Part shown: positions 36,249 to 46,175 of the stretch, piece by piece
Numbering within the stretch: the stretch's first letter is position 1
How the letters are laid out: the number at the start of each line of letters is the position of its first letter
Source: an uncultured Bacteroidales bacterium
Lineage (GTDB): Bacteria > Bacteroidota > Bacteroidia > Bacteroidales > UBA932
Assembly (NCBI GenBank): GCA_900318015.1
Contig: ONJB01000002.1
Span: 1-64,000 of the forward strand
Direction of reading: 5' to 3'
DNA length: 64,000 nt
Translations under genes and position numbers: made by a program
Notes under the pieces: generated by a model
What the model was told of the DNA's origin: nothing
What the model saw: the letters and a program-made list of their open reading frames with translations, nothing else
Database searches by the model: none

Positions 36249-39071
36249 GTGAAAGCGCTCATCCCTTCCTGTTTCGCCCTGTTGCTGCTGGCCGCCTGTG
36301 GCCGGCAGCCGGCGGATCAGGTGAACGTGTTCAACGGAACGGATTTCGCCGGGAATACCTTTCCCGGCGCAACCGTCCCTTTCGGTGCCGTCCAGCTGAG
36401 TCCGGACACCGAGGTGAACACCTGCTCCGGGTATCGCTACGGCGACGGCACCATCCTGGGATTCAGCCACACGCACCTTTCCGGGACCGGTTGCCCGGAC
36501 TTGGGCGACTTTCTGGTGACTCCCGGGCTGGACGTCGTGGAACCGCTTCCTTTCTCCCATCAGGATGAGAAGGCCCGCCCGGGGTACTACAAGGTTTCAT
36601 TTGCCAAGGGCATCACTGCGGAACTGACCGCAACAGCCAACGCCGGCCTGCATCGGTACACGTTCAAAGGGGAGGGGACCCGTCTCATCCGGATTGACGC
36701 CCGGCACTGTGTCGGCGGCTGGTGCAAGGCTGCGGAATACCGGTTGTACCTGGACGGGTCGGATATTCTGGGCTATCGCCGGGTGACAGGCTGGGCGGAC
36801 GACCGGGAAGTGTATTTCTCCGCTGTCTTTTCAGAACCGTTCCTGTCGATGAACGAACCGGAACCCGGCGTGATGGAGTTCTCCTTTGCCGATGACCTGA
36901 AACAAGTGAAGCTGTACATCGGCATTTCCGGCGTGAATGCGAACGGAGCCCGGGCGAACCGGGTGAAGGAAACGGCCGGCGCCCGGTTCGACGACCTCCG
37001 GAAGCGGGCCGGTATCATCTGGGCGGACGCTTTCGACCGCATCCGGGTCAAGGGCGGCCCGACAGACGTGTTCTACACGAACTTCTACCACACCTTCGTC
37101 ACGCCCAACCGCATCGACGACTTCGACGGCCGTTACCGGGACCAGGCGGGCCGGAACCGCCAGCTGCCGGAAGGCCGCCACTTCTATTCCACGCTGTCGC
37201 TGTGGGACACGTTCCGGGCCTGGCATCCGCTGCAGACGCTGCTGGATACGACCTTTGTCAATGACCTGGTCCGCAGCATGCTGGATGACTATGACTGCCG
37301 GGGCGAACTCCCGATTTGGCCGCTCGCCAGCGACGAGACCGGCTGCATGATCGGCTACCACAGCGTGTCGGTCATCGCCGACGCCTGGCTCCGGGGCATC
37401 CGTGGTTTCGACGGCGAAAAGGCCCTCGCGGCCATGGTGGCCTCCTCCAACAAGGCCAATGTCAATGCCTCCGACCTGTATCTCGAATACGGATGGATTC
37501 CCGCCGACCGGAAGATCGAATCCGTCTCACAGACGCTGGAATTCGCCTACGACGACTGGTGCATCGCCCGGATGGCCGAGTCCCTGGGCCATGCCGACCT
37601 TGCCGCGGAATATGACCGCCGCGCCCGCAGCTACCGGGAGGTTTTCGATCCGTCAAGCGGTTTCATGCGCGGAAAGAACACCGATGGGACCTGGTCCACG
37701 GCCTTCGACCCGTTGTCCGGTTCCCGGGATTACACCGAGGCGACCCCTTGGCAGTACCGCTTCTTCGTCCCGCATGACATGGCGGGCATGGCCTCGCTGC
37801 TGGGCGGGCAGGAAGCGCTCCGGAACGCGTTGGATTCCCTCTTCACCTACCAGCCTGCCGGCCAGGGCATCCTGGATCCTGACATTCGCGGAATCGTCGG
37901 CCAGTATGCCCACGGCAACGAGCCTGACCACAACTTCCCGTGGCTGTTCTGCTGGGCCGGCGCTCCTTCCAAGACCCAGGAGTTCGTGCGCGTGATCCTG
38001 ACGGAAGCCTATTCCACCGATCCCGGCGGCATCAGCGGCAATGAGGACTGCGGCCAGATGGGGGCCTGGTATGTACTGGCTTCTCTGGGCCTGTATCCCG
38101 TCTGCCCGGGCTCCGGCGAGTATATCCTGACGGCACCGCTCTTCCGCGAGTCCGTCATCCGGCTGGCGAATGGCAAGACCTTGACCATCCGGGCGGACAA
38201 CCCCAGCCGACCCTACATCGCCGGCGTGGAGCTGAACGGAAAACCGGTGGACCGGAACTGGCTCACCTATGACGAAATCATGGGTGGCGGCGTGCTGTCG
38301 TTCAAGCTTTCCCCGAAGCCCGTCGCGGAGCGGGAAAACCTGCCTGTGCCCTATTCGCTCACCACGGAGCCTTTTGTCTGTCCGCCTGCCATCGAGGGCG
38401 ACCTGGTCCTGTTCCCGGACGAGGCGGAGGTGACGCTTTCCTGCCGGACGGAAGGAGCCGCCATCCACTACACGCTGGACGGAACCGAGCCTGTGGAGAC
38501 CAGCCCGCTCTACGAAGGACCGTTCCGCATCGACGGGTCCTGTATCATCCGCGCCCGGGCTTTCAAGGACGGTCTCCCGCCGTCCCCGGTCACCGGACGT
38601 ACGGCGCACAAACTGTACTTCCAGCCGTCCGTGGAACGTGCCGGCTTGCAGCCCGGCTGCCGTTACACCTACCACACGGCGAATTTCCAGCTCGTTTCCC
38701 AGGTGGAACCCGATCCGCCGGAGGCGACCGGGACGATGAAGGAACCTTCCATCGCCGGCGCCCCCGACGAAGATCATTTCGCCTATCTCTTCTCCGGTTT
38801 CATCGACATCCCGGAGGATGGCATCTGGTCCTTCGCGCTCAGGAGCGACGACGGCAGCGCCCTTTGGATCGACGGGGTGAATGTGGTGAACAACGACGGC
38901 TCCCACAGCACCGCCACGGCGGCAGGAACCATCCCGCTCATGAAGGGCTTGCATCCTTACAAGCTGGTGTACTTCGAAGATTATGAAGGCCAGGAACTGT
39001 CCTGGACCTGGAAAGCGCCGGGCGCGGTGGATTTCCAGCCGGTCCCGGCATCCCGGCTCTTCTATAAGTAG
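36249..39071 (+). CDS. GH92 alpha-mannosidase lipoprotein, second copy
   Basis: 940 residues from a GTG start at 36249, 3 nt after the previous stop; lipobox LLLLAAC with C17. GH92 covers about 22-715, with FPGATVPFGAVQLSPDT, SHTHLSGTG, and a chitobiase-C-like (YTLDGTEPVETSPLYEGPF) and PA14-like end (RSDDGSALWIDGVNVVNNDG). It differs from the other two GH92s at conserved places: HGNEPDH in place of HGNEPSH, CGQMGAW in place of CGQMSAW, and GNTFPGA in place of GHTYPGA. Another linkage or leaving group is therefore possible. Calcium-dependent exo-mannosidase by family. Confidence 0.9.
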   Translation: MKALIPSCFALLLLAACGRQPADQVNVFNGTDFAGNTFPGATVPFGAVQLSPDTEVNTCSGYRYGDGTILGFSHTHLSGTGCPDLGDFLVTPGLDVVEPLPFSHQDEKARPGYYKVSFAKGITAELTATANAGLHRYTFKGEGTRLIRIDARHCVGGWCKAAEYRLYLDGSDILGYRRVTGWADDREVYFSAVFSEPFLSMNEPEPGVMEFSFADDLKQVKLYIGISGVNANGARANRVKETAGARFDDLRKRAGIIWADAFDRIRVKGGPTDVFYTNFYHTFVTPNRIDDFDGRYRDQAGRNRQLPEGRHFYSTLSLWDTFRAWHPLQTLLDTTFVNDLVRSMLDDYDCRGELPIWPLASDETGCMIGYHSVSVIADAWLRGIRGFDGEKALAAMVASSNKANVNASDLYLEYGWIPADRKIESVSQTLEFAYDDWCIARMAESLGHADLAAEYDRRARSYREVFDPSSGFMRGKNTDGTWSTAFDPLSGSRDYTEATPWQYRFFVPHDMAGMASLLGGQEALRNALDSLFTYQPAGQGILDPDIRGIVGQYAHGNEPDHNFPWLFCWAGAPSKTQEFVRVILTEAYSTDPGGISGNEDCGQMGAWYVLASLGLYPVCPGSGEYILTAPLFRESVIRLANGKTLTIRADNPSRPYIAGVELNGKPVDRNWLTYDEIMGGGVLSFKLSPKPVAERENLPVPYSLTTEPFVCPPAIEGDLVLFPDEAEVTLSCRTEGAAIHYTLDGTEPVETSPLYEGPFRIDGSCIIRARAFKDGLPPSPVTGRTAHKLYFQPSVERAGLQPGCRYTYHTANFQLVSQVEPDPPEATGTMKEPSIAGAPDEDHFAYLFSGFIDIPEDGIWSFALRSDDGSALWIDGVNVVNNDGSHSTATAAGTIPLMKGLHPYKLVYFEDYEGQELSWTWKAPGAVDFQPVPASRLFYK

Positions 39072-39108
39072 CTGTTTTTCAGCATCAAGCGATTTGAATC
39101 AAGCATCT

Positions 39109-41787
39109 ATGAGAAAGTGCTGTTTGACGGTAGGTCTGTTTTTATCCCTGGTGGCGGCCCTGGCACAGCCGCAACTGCGGAAAGACAATATCGACGAGGT
39201 CTTGAAGGCCCTGACCCTCGAGGAGAAAGCCTCCCTCCTGGTGGGAACCAGTTCCGACAACCTGGTCCCGGGCCTGGCGGGGGGAACGCGGGCCATCCCG
39301 CGTCTGGGGATTCCCCAGACCGTCTTCTCCGACGGCCCGGCCGGCGTCCGGATCGATCCCTACAGGGATCCCGCCCATACGGTGGCGACAGGGTTCCCGG
39401 TGGGAACGCTCCTGGCCAGTTCGTGGGACATCGACCTGGTGGAGCGTACGACCGCCGTCCTGGGCAACGAGGTCTTGGAATATGGGGTGGACGTGCTGCT
39501 CGCTCCAGGCATGAACATCCACCGGAATCCGCTCAACGGCCGGAACTTCGAGTACTTCTCGGAGGATCCGCTCCTCTCCGGCAAGATAGCGGCGGCCTAT
39601 GTGCGGGGCATCCAGGGCAATGGGACCGGAACCTCCATCAAGCACTATGCGGTGAACAACCAGGAGACGAACCGGACCGAGAATGATGCGCTGGTGAGCC
39701 GACGGGCCCTCCGGGAGATCTATCTGAAGAATTTCGAGATCGCGGTGAAGGAGGGGAAACCCTGGACGGTGATGAGTTCCTACAACAAACTCAATGGGAA
39801 GTACACCCAGCAGGACTACGAACTCCTGACCACCGTCCTCCGGGACGAGTGGGGGTACGACGGCATCGTGATTACGGACTGGGGGCTCAAGGACAACACC
39901 GCCCTGTCGGTCAAGGCCGGCAACGACCTGATGGATCCGGGTTCCGATGTGGAGATCGAGCGCATCCTCGCGGGGGTCCGGGACGGAAGCATCTCCCTGG
40001 AAGAGATCGACCGCAACGTCCGGTGGATCCTGGAGTACGTCGTGAAGACGCCCCGTTTCCGGAAATATCCCTATTCCAGCCACCCCGACCTGAAAGCCCA
40101 TGCCCTTGCGGCGCGGGAAGCGGCGGCCGAGTCCATCGTCCTGCTCCGCAACGAACGGCATGCACTGCCCCTGACGGGTCGTGAAAGAGTGGCTTTGTAT
40201 GGCGTTTCCAGCGAGAATTTCATTGCCGGCGGAACCGGTTCCGGCGATGTGACCAAGCCTTATGTGGTCACCATGACCCAGGCCCTGGAAAACACCGGAT
40301 TCACCCTGGACGAGGGTCTCAAGAAATATTACGCGCTAGAGGCGCAGGCCCTGAAGCACCGCTTCACGATCGAGCCCGTGGAGGATAACGAGTATCGGGA
40401 GGAACCGTTTCTCACCGCCTCGTCCATCGGGTTCCAGGCTTCCCTGAACGATGTGGCCGTGGTGGTCTTCGGACGCCAGGCCGGGGAAGGGAAGGACCGG
40501 CACGTGGAGAACGACTTCGAACTCTCCGCCACGGAGCGGGAACTGCTGGTGAACCTGAACAAGGCCTATCGTCCCCGAGGGAAGCGGGTGGTGGTGGTCC
40601 TCAATGTGGGCGGGGTCGTGGAAACGGCTTCCTGGAAGCATCTGGTGGACGCCATCGTGCTGCCCTGGGCACCAGGCCAGGAAGGCGCCAATGCCATCGC
40701 CGATGTCCTGACGGGGAAGGTGAATCCGTCCGGCAAGCTGCCTATGACTTTCCCGTGCGGCTTCCTGGACATCCCCTCGTCGGCCGATTTCCCGTTCGAC
40801 TACGATCCGCTCTCTCCCTATCACGCGAAGGAAAACGTGGATTTCACCAGCTACTCGGAGGATATCTGGGTGGGCTACCGCTATTTCCAGACGGTGGGCG
40901 CGGAGGTTTCCTATCCCTTCGGCCATGGCCTCAGCTACACCTGTTTCGGCTATTCCAAACCCGTCGTCAAGGCCGGCCCGGACGGGTTCACCGCTTCCAT
41001 CACCGTTACCAATACGGGCGACGTGGCCGGTAAGGAGGTGGTGCAGCTCTATGTGGGCGCCCCGGCCGGCGGCCTGGAGAAACCGGTGTACGAACTCAAG
41101 GGGTTCGGGAAGACCCGGCTCCTCCAACCCGGTGAGAGCCAGGTGATTACTATGAAGGTGGACAACTACTCCCTGGCTTCTTTCAATGAACTTACATCCG
41201 CCTGGGAGGCTGCGGAAGGATCGTATCGGATCCTCTTCGGCGCTTCTTCCGCCGATATCCGCGCCACTGCAGCCTACCAGCTCAAGAAGCCTCTTTCCTG
41301 GCCGGTAAACGATGTGTTCCGGATGCAGCGCGGAGACTATTTCCCGGCCGTGAAGGACGCTGCTCCTGTCGGTCAGGGCCTTCGTTACAGCTACCGGGAA
41401 GGCGAATACATGAATGTGAAAGGCTTTCTCTCCGCACCGGAGAAGACCTCCGGGATCACGACCGTCATCACCTCCGCCCTTAAGGAGCGGAAAGACCATT
41501 TCTGCCTCATTTTCACGGGCCTCCTCAAAGTGGACCGTGACGGCGTCTATCGGCTTTTCCTCCGCTCCGACGACGGTTCGCGCCTGGTGCTGGACGGCAA
41601 GCCCGTGCTGGACCTGGACTACGACGGCGGCGGATACCAGGAGGTCTGGCTGACCATGGAAGCCGGCTTCCACCGGCTGGAGATCGACTTCTGGGACAAT
41701 TTTGCCGAGGAATATATCGAAGTGGGCCTGAAGGGCCCCGGCATCTCCGCGTACAACCTTCCTGCATCCCTGTTGTTCCATGAATAG
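39109..41787 (+). CDS. GH3 beta-glycosidase with C-terminal PA14-like module
   Basis: 892 residues from ATG 39109, which opens the signal peptide MRKCCLTVGLFLSLVAALAQ; a longer frame overlaps the GH92 gene. GH3 N-domain: SDGPAGVR at 75-81, APGMNIHRNPLNGRNFEYFS at 132-151, KHYAVNNQE with K178-H179, nucleophile D257 in GIVITDWG. GH3 C-domain about 360-600, fibronectin-III-like domain about 640-720 (NTGDVAGKEVVQLYVGAP), PA14-like module about 760-892 ending GISAYNLPASLLFHE. In many GH3s PA14 is inserted in the catalytic part; here it is terminal and like that of the AP-superfamily neighbour. Substrate (beta-glucoside, xyloside or other) unknown. Confidence 0.92.
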   Translation: MRKCCLTVGLFLSLVAALAQPQLRKDNIDEVLKALTLEEKASLLVGTSSDNLVPGLAGGTRAIPRLGIPQTVFSDGPAGVRIDPYRDPAHTVATGFPVGTLLASSWDIDLVERTTAVLGNEVLEYGVDVLLAPGMNIHRNPLNGRNFEYFSEDPLLSGKIAAAYVRGIQGNGTGTSIKHYAVNNQETNRTENDALVSRRALREIYLKNFEIAVKEGKPWTVMSSYNKLNGKYTQQDYELLTTVLRDEWGYDGIVITDWGLKDNTALSVKAGNDLMDPGSDVEIERILAGVRDGSISLEEIDRNVRWILEYVVKTPRFRKYPYSSHPDLKAHALAAREAAAESIVLLRNERHALPLTGRERVALYGVSSENFIAGGTGSGDVTKPYVVTMTQALENTGFTLDEGLKKYYALEAQALKHRFTIEPVEDNEYREEPFLTASSIGFQASLNDVAVVVFGRQAGEGKDRHVENDFELSATERELLVNLNKAYRPRGKRVVVVLNVGGVVETASWKHLVDAIVLPWAPGQEGANAIADVLTGKVNPSGKLPMTFPCGFLDIPSSADFPFDYDPLSPYHAKENVDFTSYSEDIWVGYRYFQTVGAEVSYPFGHGLSYTCFGYSKPVVKAGPDGFTASITVTNTGDVAGKEVVQLYVGAPAGGLEKPVYELKGFGKTRLLQPGESQVITMKVDNYSLASFNELTSAWEAAEGSYRILFGASSADIRATAAYQLKKPLSWPVNDVFRMQRGDYFPAVKDAAPVGQGLRYSYREGEYMNVKGFLSAPEKTSGITTVITSALKERKDHFCLIFTGLLKVDRDGVYRLFLRSDDGSRLVLDGKPVLDLDYDGGGYQEVWLTMEAGFHRLEIDFWDNFAEEYIEVGLKGPGISAYNLPASLLFHE

Positions 41788-44700
41788 AAGAATCGCCCTC
41801 GTTATCGCCGTGCTGATGGTGCTGGCTTCCTGCGGCCGGTCGAAGTCTGCCTCGGAAAACGCACCCCTGTGGGAACCTCCGAAAGAGGTCCTCGTCGAAA
41901 TTGACCGGACCCTGGGCTGTCCCGAGGTGACGGATGCGCCGAATCAGTGGATTGCCTTCCGGAAGGACGTCCGGCTGGACGCCGTTCCGGCATCCGCCCC
42001 GGCGCGGATCGCCGTGGACAGCAAATATTGGCTCTGGGTGAACGGCCGGCTCGTGGTCTTCGAAGGCGGGCTGAAACGCGGGCCCAATCCGCAGGACAGC
42101 TATTTCGATGAGACGGACCTGGCGCCTTATCTCCGGAAGGGAGACAACCAGGTGGCCCTGCTGCTCTGGTACTTCGGCAAGGACGGATTCTCGCACCTGG
42201 GCAGCGGACAGCCGCAGATGTGGTTCGATTCGCCCGATCTCGGGGACGCTCCCTGGATGTGCCGGGTCCATCCCGCCTATGGGACGGCCGTGGACCTTCC
42301 CGCACCCAATTACCGGCTGCCCGAGTCCAGCATCGCCTTCGATGCCCGGAAGGACCTGGGGAACTGGCAGACGGGCCCGCTGGAGGGCTTTGTTCCGGCG
42401 GTTGCCCTGAACAATACGCTGGGCGTCCTGCATTCGCGTCCCATTCCGCAGTGGAAGGACTTTGGAATCCAGGCCGTTGCCTTTGAAACCCGTCCCGGAG
42501 CCGAGGCCGACACCCTGGTCGCCTTGCTTCCGCACAACATGCAGATGACCCCCGTGCTGTCGGTGGAAGACGCGGAAGGCGGGCACCGGATCGTGATTGA
42601 GACCGACCATGCCCGGGTTGGAGAAGAGTGCTTACGCGCGGAGTATGTGACCAAGGCTGGCGAGCAGGAATATGAATCCCTGGGCTGGCTCAGCGGACAG
42701 CGGATCATCCTGACAGTGGACCATGGCGCCAAGGTGACGGCCCTGAAATACCGGGAAACCGGGTATGATGCCTCGCCGGACGGCACTTTCACCTGCTCCG
42801 ACCCATTTTACAACCGCTTCTGGGAAAAGGGTTTGCGGACCATCTATGTCAATGCCCGCGACACTTTCTTCGACTGCCCGGACCGGGAGCGGGGACAGTG
42901 GTGGGGTGACATCGTGACCATCCTCGGGGAGAGTTTCTACACCTATTCCCCGTCCCTGTACTCCCTGATCCGCAAGGGAATCCGCGAACTTTGCGACTGG
43001 CAGCGTCCGGACGACATCCTCTTCTCGCCCATCCCCGGCAATTATGGGGTGGAGCTGCCCTGCCAGATGCTGGCCGCCGTGGGCCGTTACGGCATCTGGA
43101 ACTATTACCTGAACACCGGCGACCTGGAGACCGTCCGGCATGCCTATCCGATCGTCAAGAAGTACCTGGCCACCTATCATATCGGCAAGGACGGACTGGT
43201 GGAATGGCACGACGGCGACTGGAACTGGGGGGACTGGGGCGACAACCGGGACATGCGCCTGCTGCAGAACCTGTGGTACGTGCTGGCCTTGCAGTCCGTC
43301 TCCGACATGGCCGATGCGATCGGACTTCAGGGCGAAGGCTCCGGGTACTGGGCGCAGATGCTGGCCTTGTGCGAGGCCATCAACCGTGCTGCCTGGACAG
43401 GAACCTGCTACCGGCATCCGGAGTATCAGGGGGAAACCGACGACCGGGTGAACGCCCTGGCGGTCCTGGCCGGTCTGGCCGACCGGGACCAGTACGATGC
43501 GCTCTTCGAGGTCTTCAGGACCCAGGAGCATGCCAGCCCCTACATGGAGAAGTACGTGATGGAAGCGCTCTTTGCCATCGGCCACGGAGATTATGCGCTG
43601 GAGCGGGAACGCAGGAGATACGATTTCATGGTCAATCATCCCGATCACGACACCCTCTTCGAGAACTGGAACGTGGGGGTGGACGGAGACTGGAACTGCG
43701 GCAGTGTGAACCATGCCTGGAGCGGCGGCCCGCTGGCCGTCATCCCGGCCCGGATGCTGGGCATCACGCCCCTGGAGCCCGGCTGGAAGCGTTTTTCCGT
43801 ACGGCCGGATGCCGCCGTCTTTGACGAATGCGCCCTCTCGTTCCCCACGGTGGCGGGTACGATTTCTGTCACTTACAGCCGGAGCGGCGACTTCATGGAA
43901 GTGGTCGTGCCGGAAGGAACGCTCGCGGAGCTTTCCCTCCCGGAAACTTATCTTCGCAAGGCCCTCGGGCCGGGCAAGCATCGTCTCCCGCTCACTTTCA
44001 AGCAGGAGAACACCGCCGGCATGAAGTTCCGGGACGCTTCCCTTCCCGTGGAAAAGCGCGTGAAGGACTTGATGGGACGTCTGACCACCGAAGAGAAGGT
44101 GCAGCAGATCACGGCCCAGCTCCTGTATGGGGGCGAGTTCTATGTGAAACGGAATTATCCGGCCGGCCATATCCGGAATGTGGGACATTTCCTCAAGGGA
44201 GCCACGCCCCGGGAAGTGGCCGACGCCATCAACGAGGATACCCGCCGCTCCATGGCGGCCAGCCGCTGGGGGATTCCGGTGCTGCAGCACGGCGAAGCCC
44301 TGCACGGCGCCCAGTGGGGGAGCGCCACCTGCTTCCCGCAGAGCATCGCCATGGGGGCGACGTTCGATGATGACCTCTATTACCGGGTGGGCCAGGTGGT
44401 GGCCGAGGAACTGCGCGCCGTGGGCGTACGGCAGGTCTATGCACCGGTCATCAACATCACGCGGGACCAGCGCTGGGGCCGGGGGCAGGAAAGCTACGGC
44501 GAGGATGTGCTGCTGAATTCCCGGATGGGCGTCGCCTACGTCAAAGCCCTGGAAGAGGGCGGCGTCGTAGCTACACCCAAGCATTTCGTGGACAATTACG
44601 GGGAAGGCGGGCACGATTCCTTCGCTTCCACGACTTCGTGGAGAGAACTGCGGGAAGTGTACCTGGAGCCCTTCCGCGCTTGCGTCGAGGAAGGTGGAGC

Positions 44701-46171
44701 CCGCGGCATCATGAGCTCCTACAACTCGGTGGACGGTATTCCGGCTTCCTGCAACGGCCTTCTCCTGAATGACATCCTCAAGAAGGAATGGGGCTTCAAG
44801 GGCATTGTGGTTTCCGACTACGACGCGGTGGACATCGTCCGCCGGCAGCACCGGATGGCCGAGACGGAGGACGAAGCCCTGGCGATGTGCCTCAACAACG
44901 GTCTGGATCTCCAGCTGCACAACACCTCGCTCGGACTCCTCGCCAAAGTGGAGGACGGCAGTATTCCCATGTCCGTCCTGGACGAGGCCGTACGCCGGGT
45001 CCTCACCCTCAAATTCGAACTGGGCCTCTTCGACGAACCCTTCGTCGACGCGGCGAAGGCCGACGAGACCGTCCGTTCCGAAGACCATCGCGAACTCGCT
45101 TATGAGAGTGCCGTCAAGTCCATGACCTTGTTGAAAAACGACGGTATCCTGCCGCTGAAGGGCGTCCGTCGGATTGGCCTGTATGGACCTGCTGCCAATA
45201 CCCTGAATCTGGGCGATTACAGCGGTGGTTACGGAGGCTGGCGGGGCGACGGGGCCATCACGCCTTATGAGGGCCTCCGGCAGGCCTTGGCCGGGCAGGC
45301 CGAGGTGCTGGTCAATCCGGATGCCCGCAGTTGCGACGTGCTCCTTTTCTTCCCTTCCATCCGGGAAGAGGAGGGAGCGGACCGCAGCAGTTTCCGTCTT
45401 CCTTCCGCTAGCATGACCGTGCGCCGGGAAGAGGGGGCGACGATCATCGGCGGACAGCAGGAAATACGCATCAACATCGACCAGGAAAAGATGGTGCGTG
45501 ACCTCATCGCGACCGGAAAGCCGGTGGTCGTGGTCCTGCACAACGGCGCGGTCATCGACATTTCCGACTGGGTCGATGGCGCTGCGGCCGTGCTGGAAGC
45601 CTGGTATCCCGGCGAACAGGGCGGCCGGGCCGTCGCCGATGTCCTGACCGGACGCCGGAACCCCGGCGGACGCTTGCCCTTCAGCTGGGTGCGTTCCATC
45701 GGCCAGAATCCCTACTACTATTCCATCAAGCCCAGCGGGCGCGGCTACGGCTATGTGGAGAACGACGGTTCGCCGCTCTTCCCCTTTGGCTATGGGCTGA
45801 GTTACACGACCTTCGAATACGGCGACCTGCAACTGCCGGAGAAACTGGCGGCCGGAGAGAACCTCCGCGTGAAGGTGACCGTGACAAACACCGGCGCCGT
45901 GGATGGCGACGAGGTTGTCCAGCTGTATGCCCATGACGAACTGGCTTCCGTGGTCCGTCCCATGAAGGAACTGATTGCTTTTAAGCGGGTTACGCTCGCT
46001 CCTGGCGAAAGCCGGGAAGTGGAGCTGGAAGTCCCGTACCGCCGCTTCGCCCTGTGGGATGCCCGCATGGTCCAGCGCGTGGAGGAGGGCTGGTTCGAAG
46101 TATGGCTGGGCCGAAACGCAGCTGAAAAGGTCTCTGGCGGCCGGGTGTACGTCGCGGGTGGATCCATTTAA
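41780..46171 (+). CDS. Fusion lipoprotein: GH78-like rhamnosidase and GH3
   Basis: 1463 residues in one open frame; lipobox LMVLASC with C18. Residues about 40-330 are beta-sandwich domains (WLWVNGRLVVFEGGLKRGPN), 335-660 an (alpha/alpha)6 barrel of GH78 type: DTFFDCPDRERGQWWGD near 361-377 and DTLFENWN near 624-631, then a beta domain to 745. Residues about 750-1463 are a full GH3: EEKVQQI, LQHGEALHG (836-843), CFPQSIAMGATFD, RDQRWGRGQESYGED (895-909), K934-H935, nucleophile D1013 in VVSDYDAV, C-domain and a fibronectin-III-like end (NTGAVDGDEVVQLYAHDEL). Suggests removal of a rhamnose and of a beta-linked sugar from the same chain. Overlaps the preceding gene by 8 nt. Confidence 0.87.
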   Translation: MNRRIALVIAVLMVLASCGRSKSASENAPLWEPPKEVLVEIDRTLGCPEVTDAPNQWIAFRKDVRLDAVPASAPARIAVDSKYWLWVNGRLVVFEGGLKRGPNPQDSYFDETDLAPYLRKGDNQVALLLWYFGKDGFSHLGSGQPQMWFDSPDLGDAPWMCRVHPAYGTAVDLPAPNYRLPESSIAFDARKDLGNWQTGPLEGFVPAVALNNTLGVLHSRPIPQWKDFGIQAVAFETRPGAEADTLVALLPHNMQMTPVLSVEDAEGGHRIVIETDHARVGEECLRAEYVTKAGEQEYESLGWLSGQRIILTVDHGAKVTALKYRETGYDASPDGTFTCSDPFYNRFWEKGLRTIYVNARDTFFDCPDRERGQWWGDIVTILGESFYTYSPSLYSLIRKGIRELCDWQRPDDILFSPIPGNYGVELPCQMLAAVGRYGIWNYYLNTGDLETVRHAYPIVKKYLATYHIGKDGLVEWHDGDWNWGDWGDNRDMRLLQNLWYVLALQSVSDMADAIGLQGEGSGYWAQMLALCEAINRAAWTGTCYRHPEYQGETDDRVNALAVLAGLADRDQYDALFEVFRTQEHASPYMEKYVMEALFAIGHGDYALERERRRYDFMVNHPDHDTLFENWNVGVDGDWNCGSVNHAWSGGPLAVIPARMLGITPLEPGWKRFSVRPDAAVFDECALSFPTVAGTISVTYSRSGDFMEVVVPEGTLAELSLPETYLRKALGPGKHRLPLTFKQENTAGMKFRDASLPVEKRVKDLMGRLTTEEKVQQITAQLLYGGEFYVKRNYPAGHIRNVGHFLKGATPREVADAINEDTRRSMAASRWGIPVLQHGEALHGAQWGSATCFPQSIAMGATFDDDLYYRVGQVVAEELRAVGVRQVYAPVINITRDQRWGRGQESYGEDVLLNSRMGVAYVKALEEGGVVATPKHFVDNYGEGGHDSFASTTSWRELREVYLEPFRACVEEGGARGIMSSYNSVDGIPASCNGLLLNDILKKEWGFKGIVVSDYDAVDIVRRQHRMAETEDEALAMCLNNGLDLQLHNTSLGLLAKVEDGSIPMSVLDEAVRRVLTLKFELGLFDEPFVDAAKADETVRSEDHRELAYESAVKSMTLLKNDGILPLKGVRRIGLYGPAANTLNLGDYSGGYGGWRGDGAITPYEGLRQALAGQAEVLVNPDARSCDVLLFFPSIREEEGADRSSFRLPSASMTVRREEGATIIGGQQEIRINIDQEKMVRDLIATGKPVVVVLHNGAVIDISDWVDGAAAVLEAWYPGEQGGRAVADVLTGRRNPGGRLPFSWVRSIGQNPYYYSIKPSGRGYGYVENDGSPLFPFGYGLSYTTFEYGDLQLPEKLAAGENLRVKVTVTNTGAVDGDEVVQLYAHDELASVVRPMKELIAFKRVTLAPGESREVELEVPYRRFALWDARMVQRVEEGWFEVWLGRNAAEKVSGGRVYVAGGSI

Positions 46172-46175
46172 GTCG

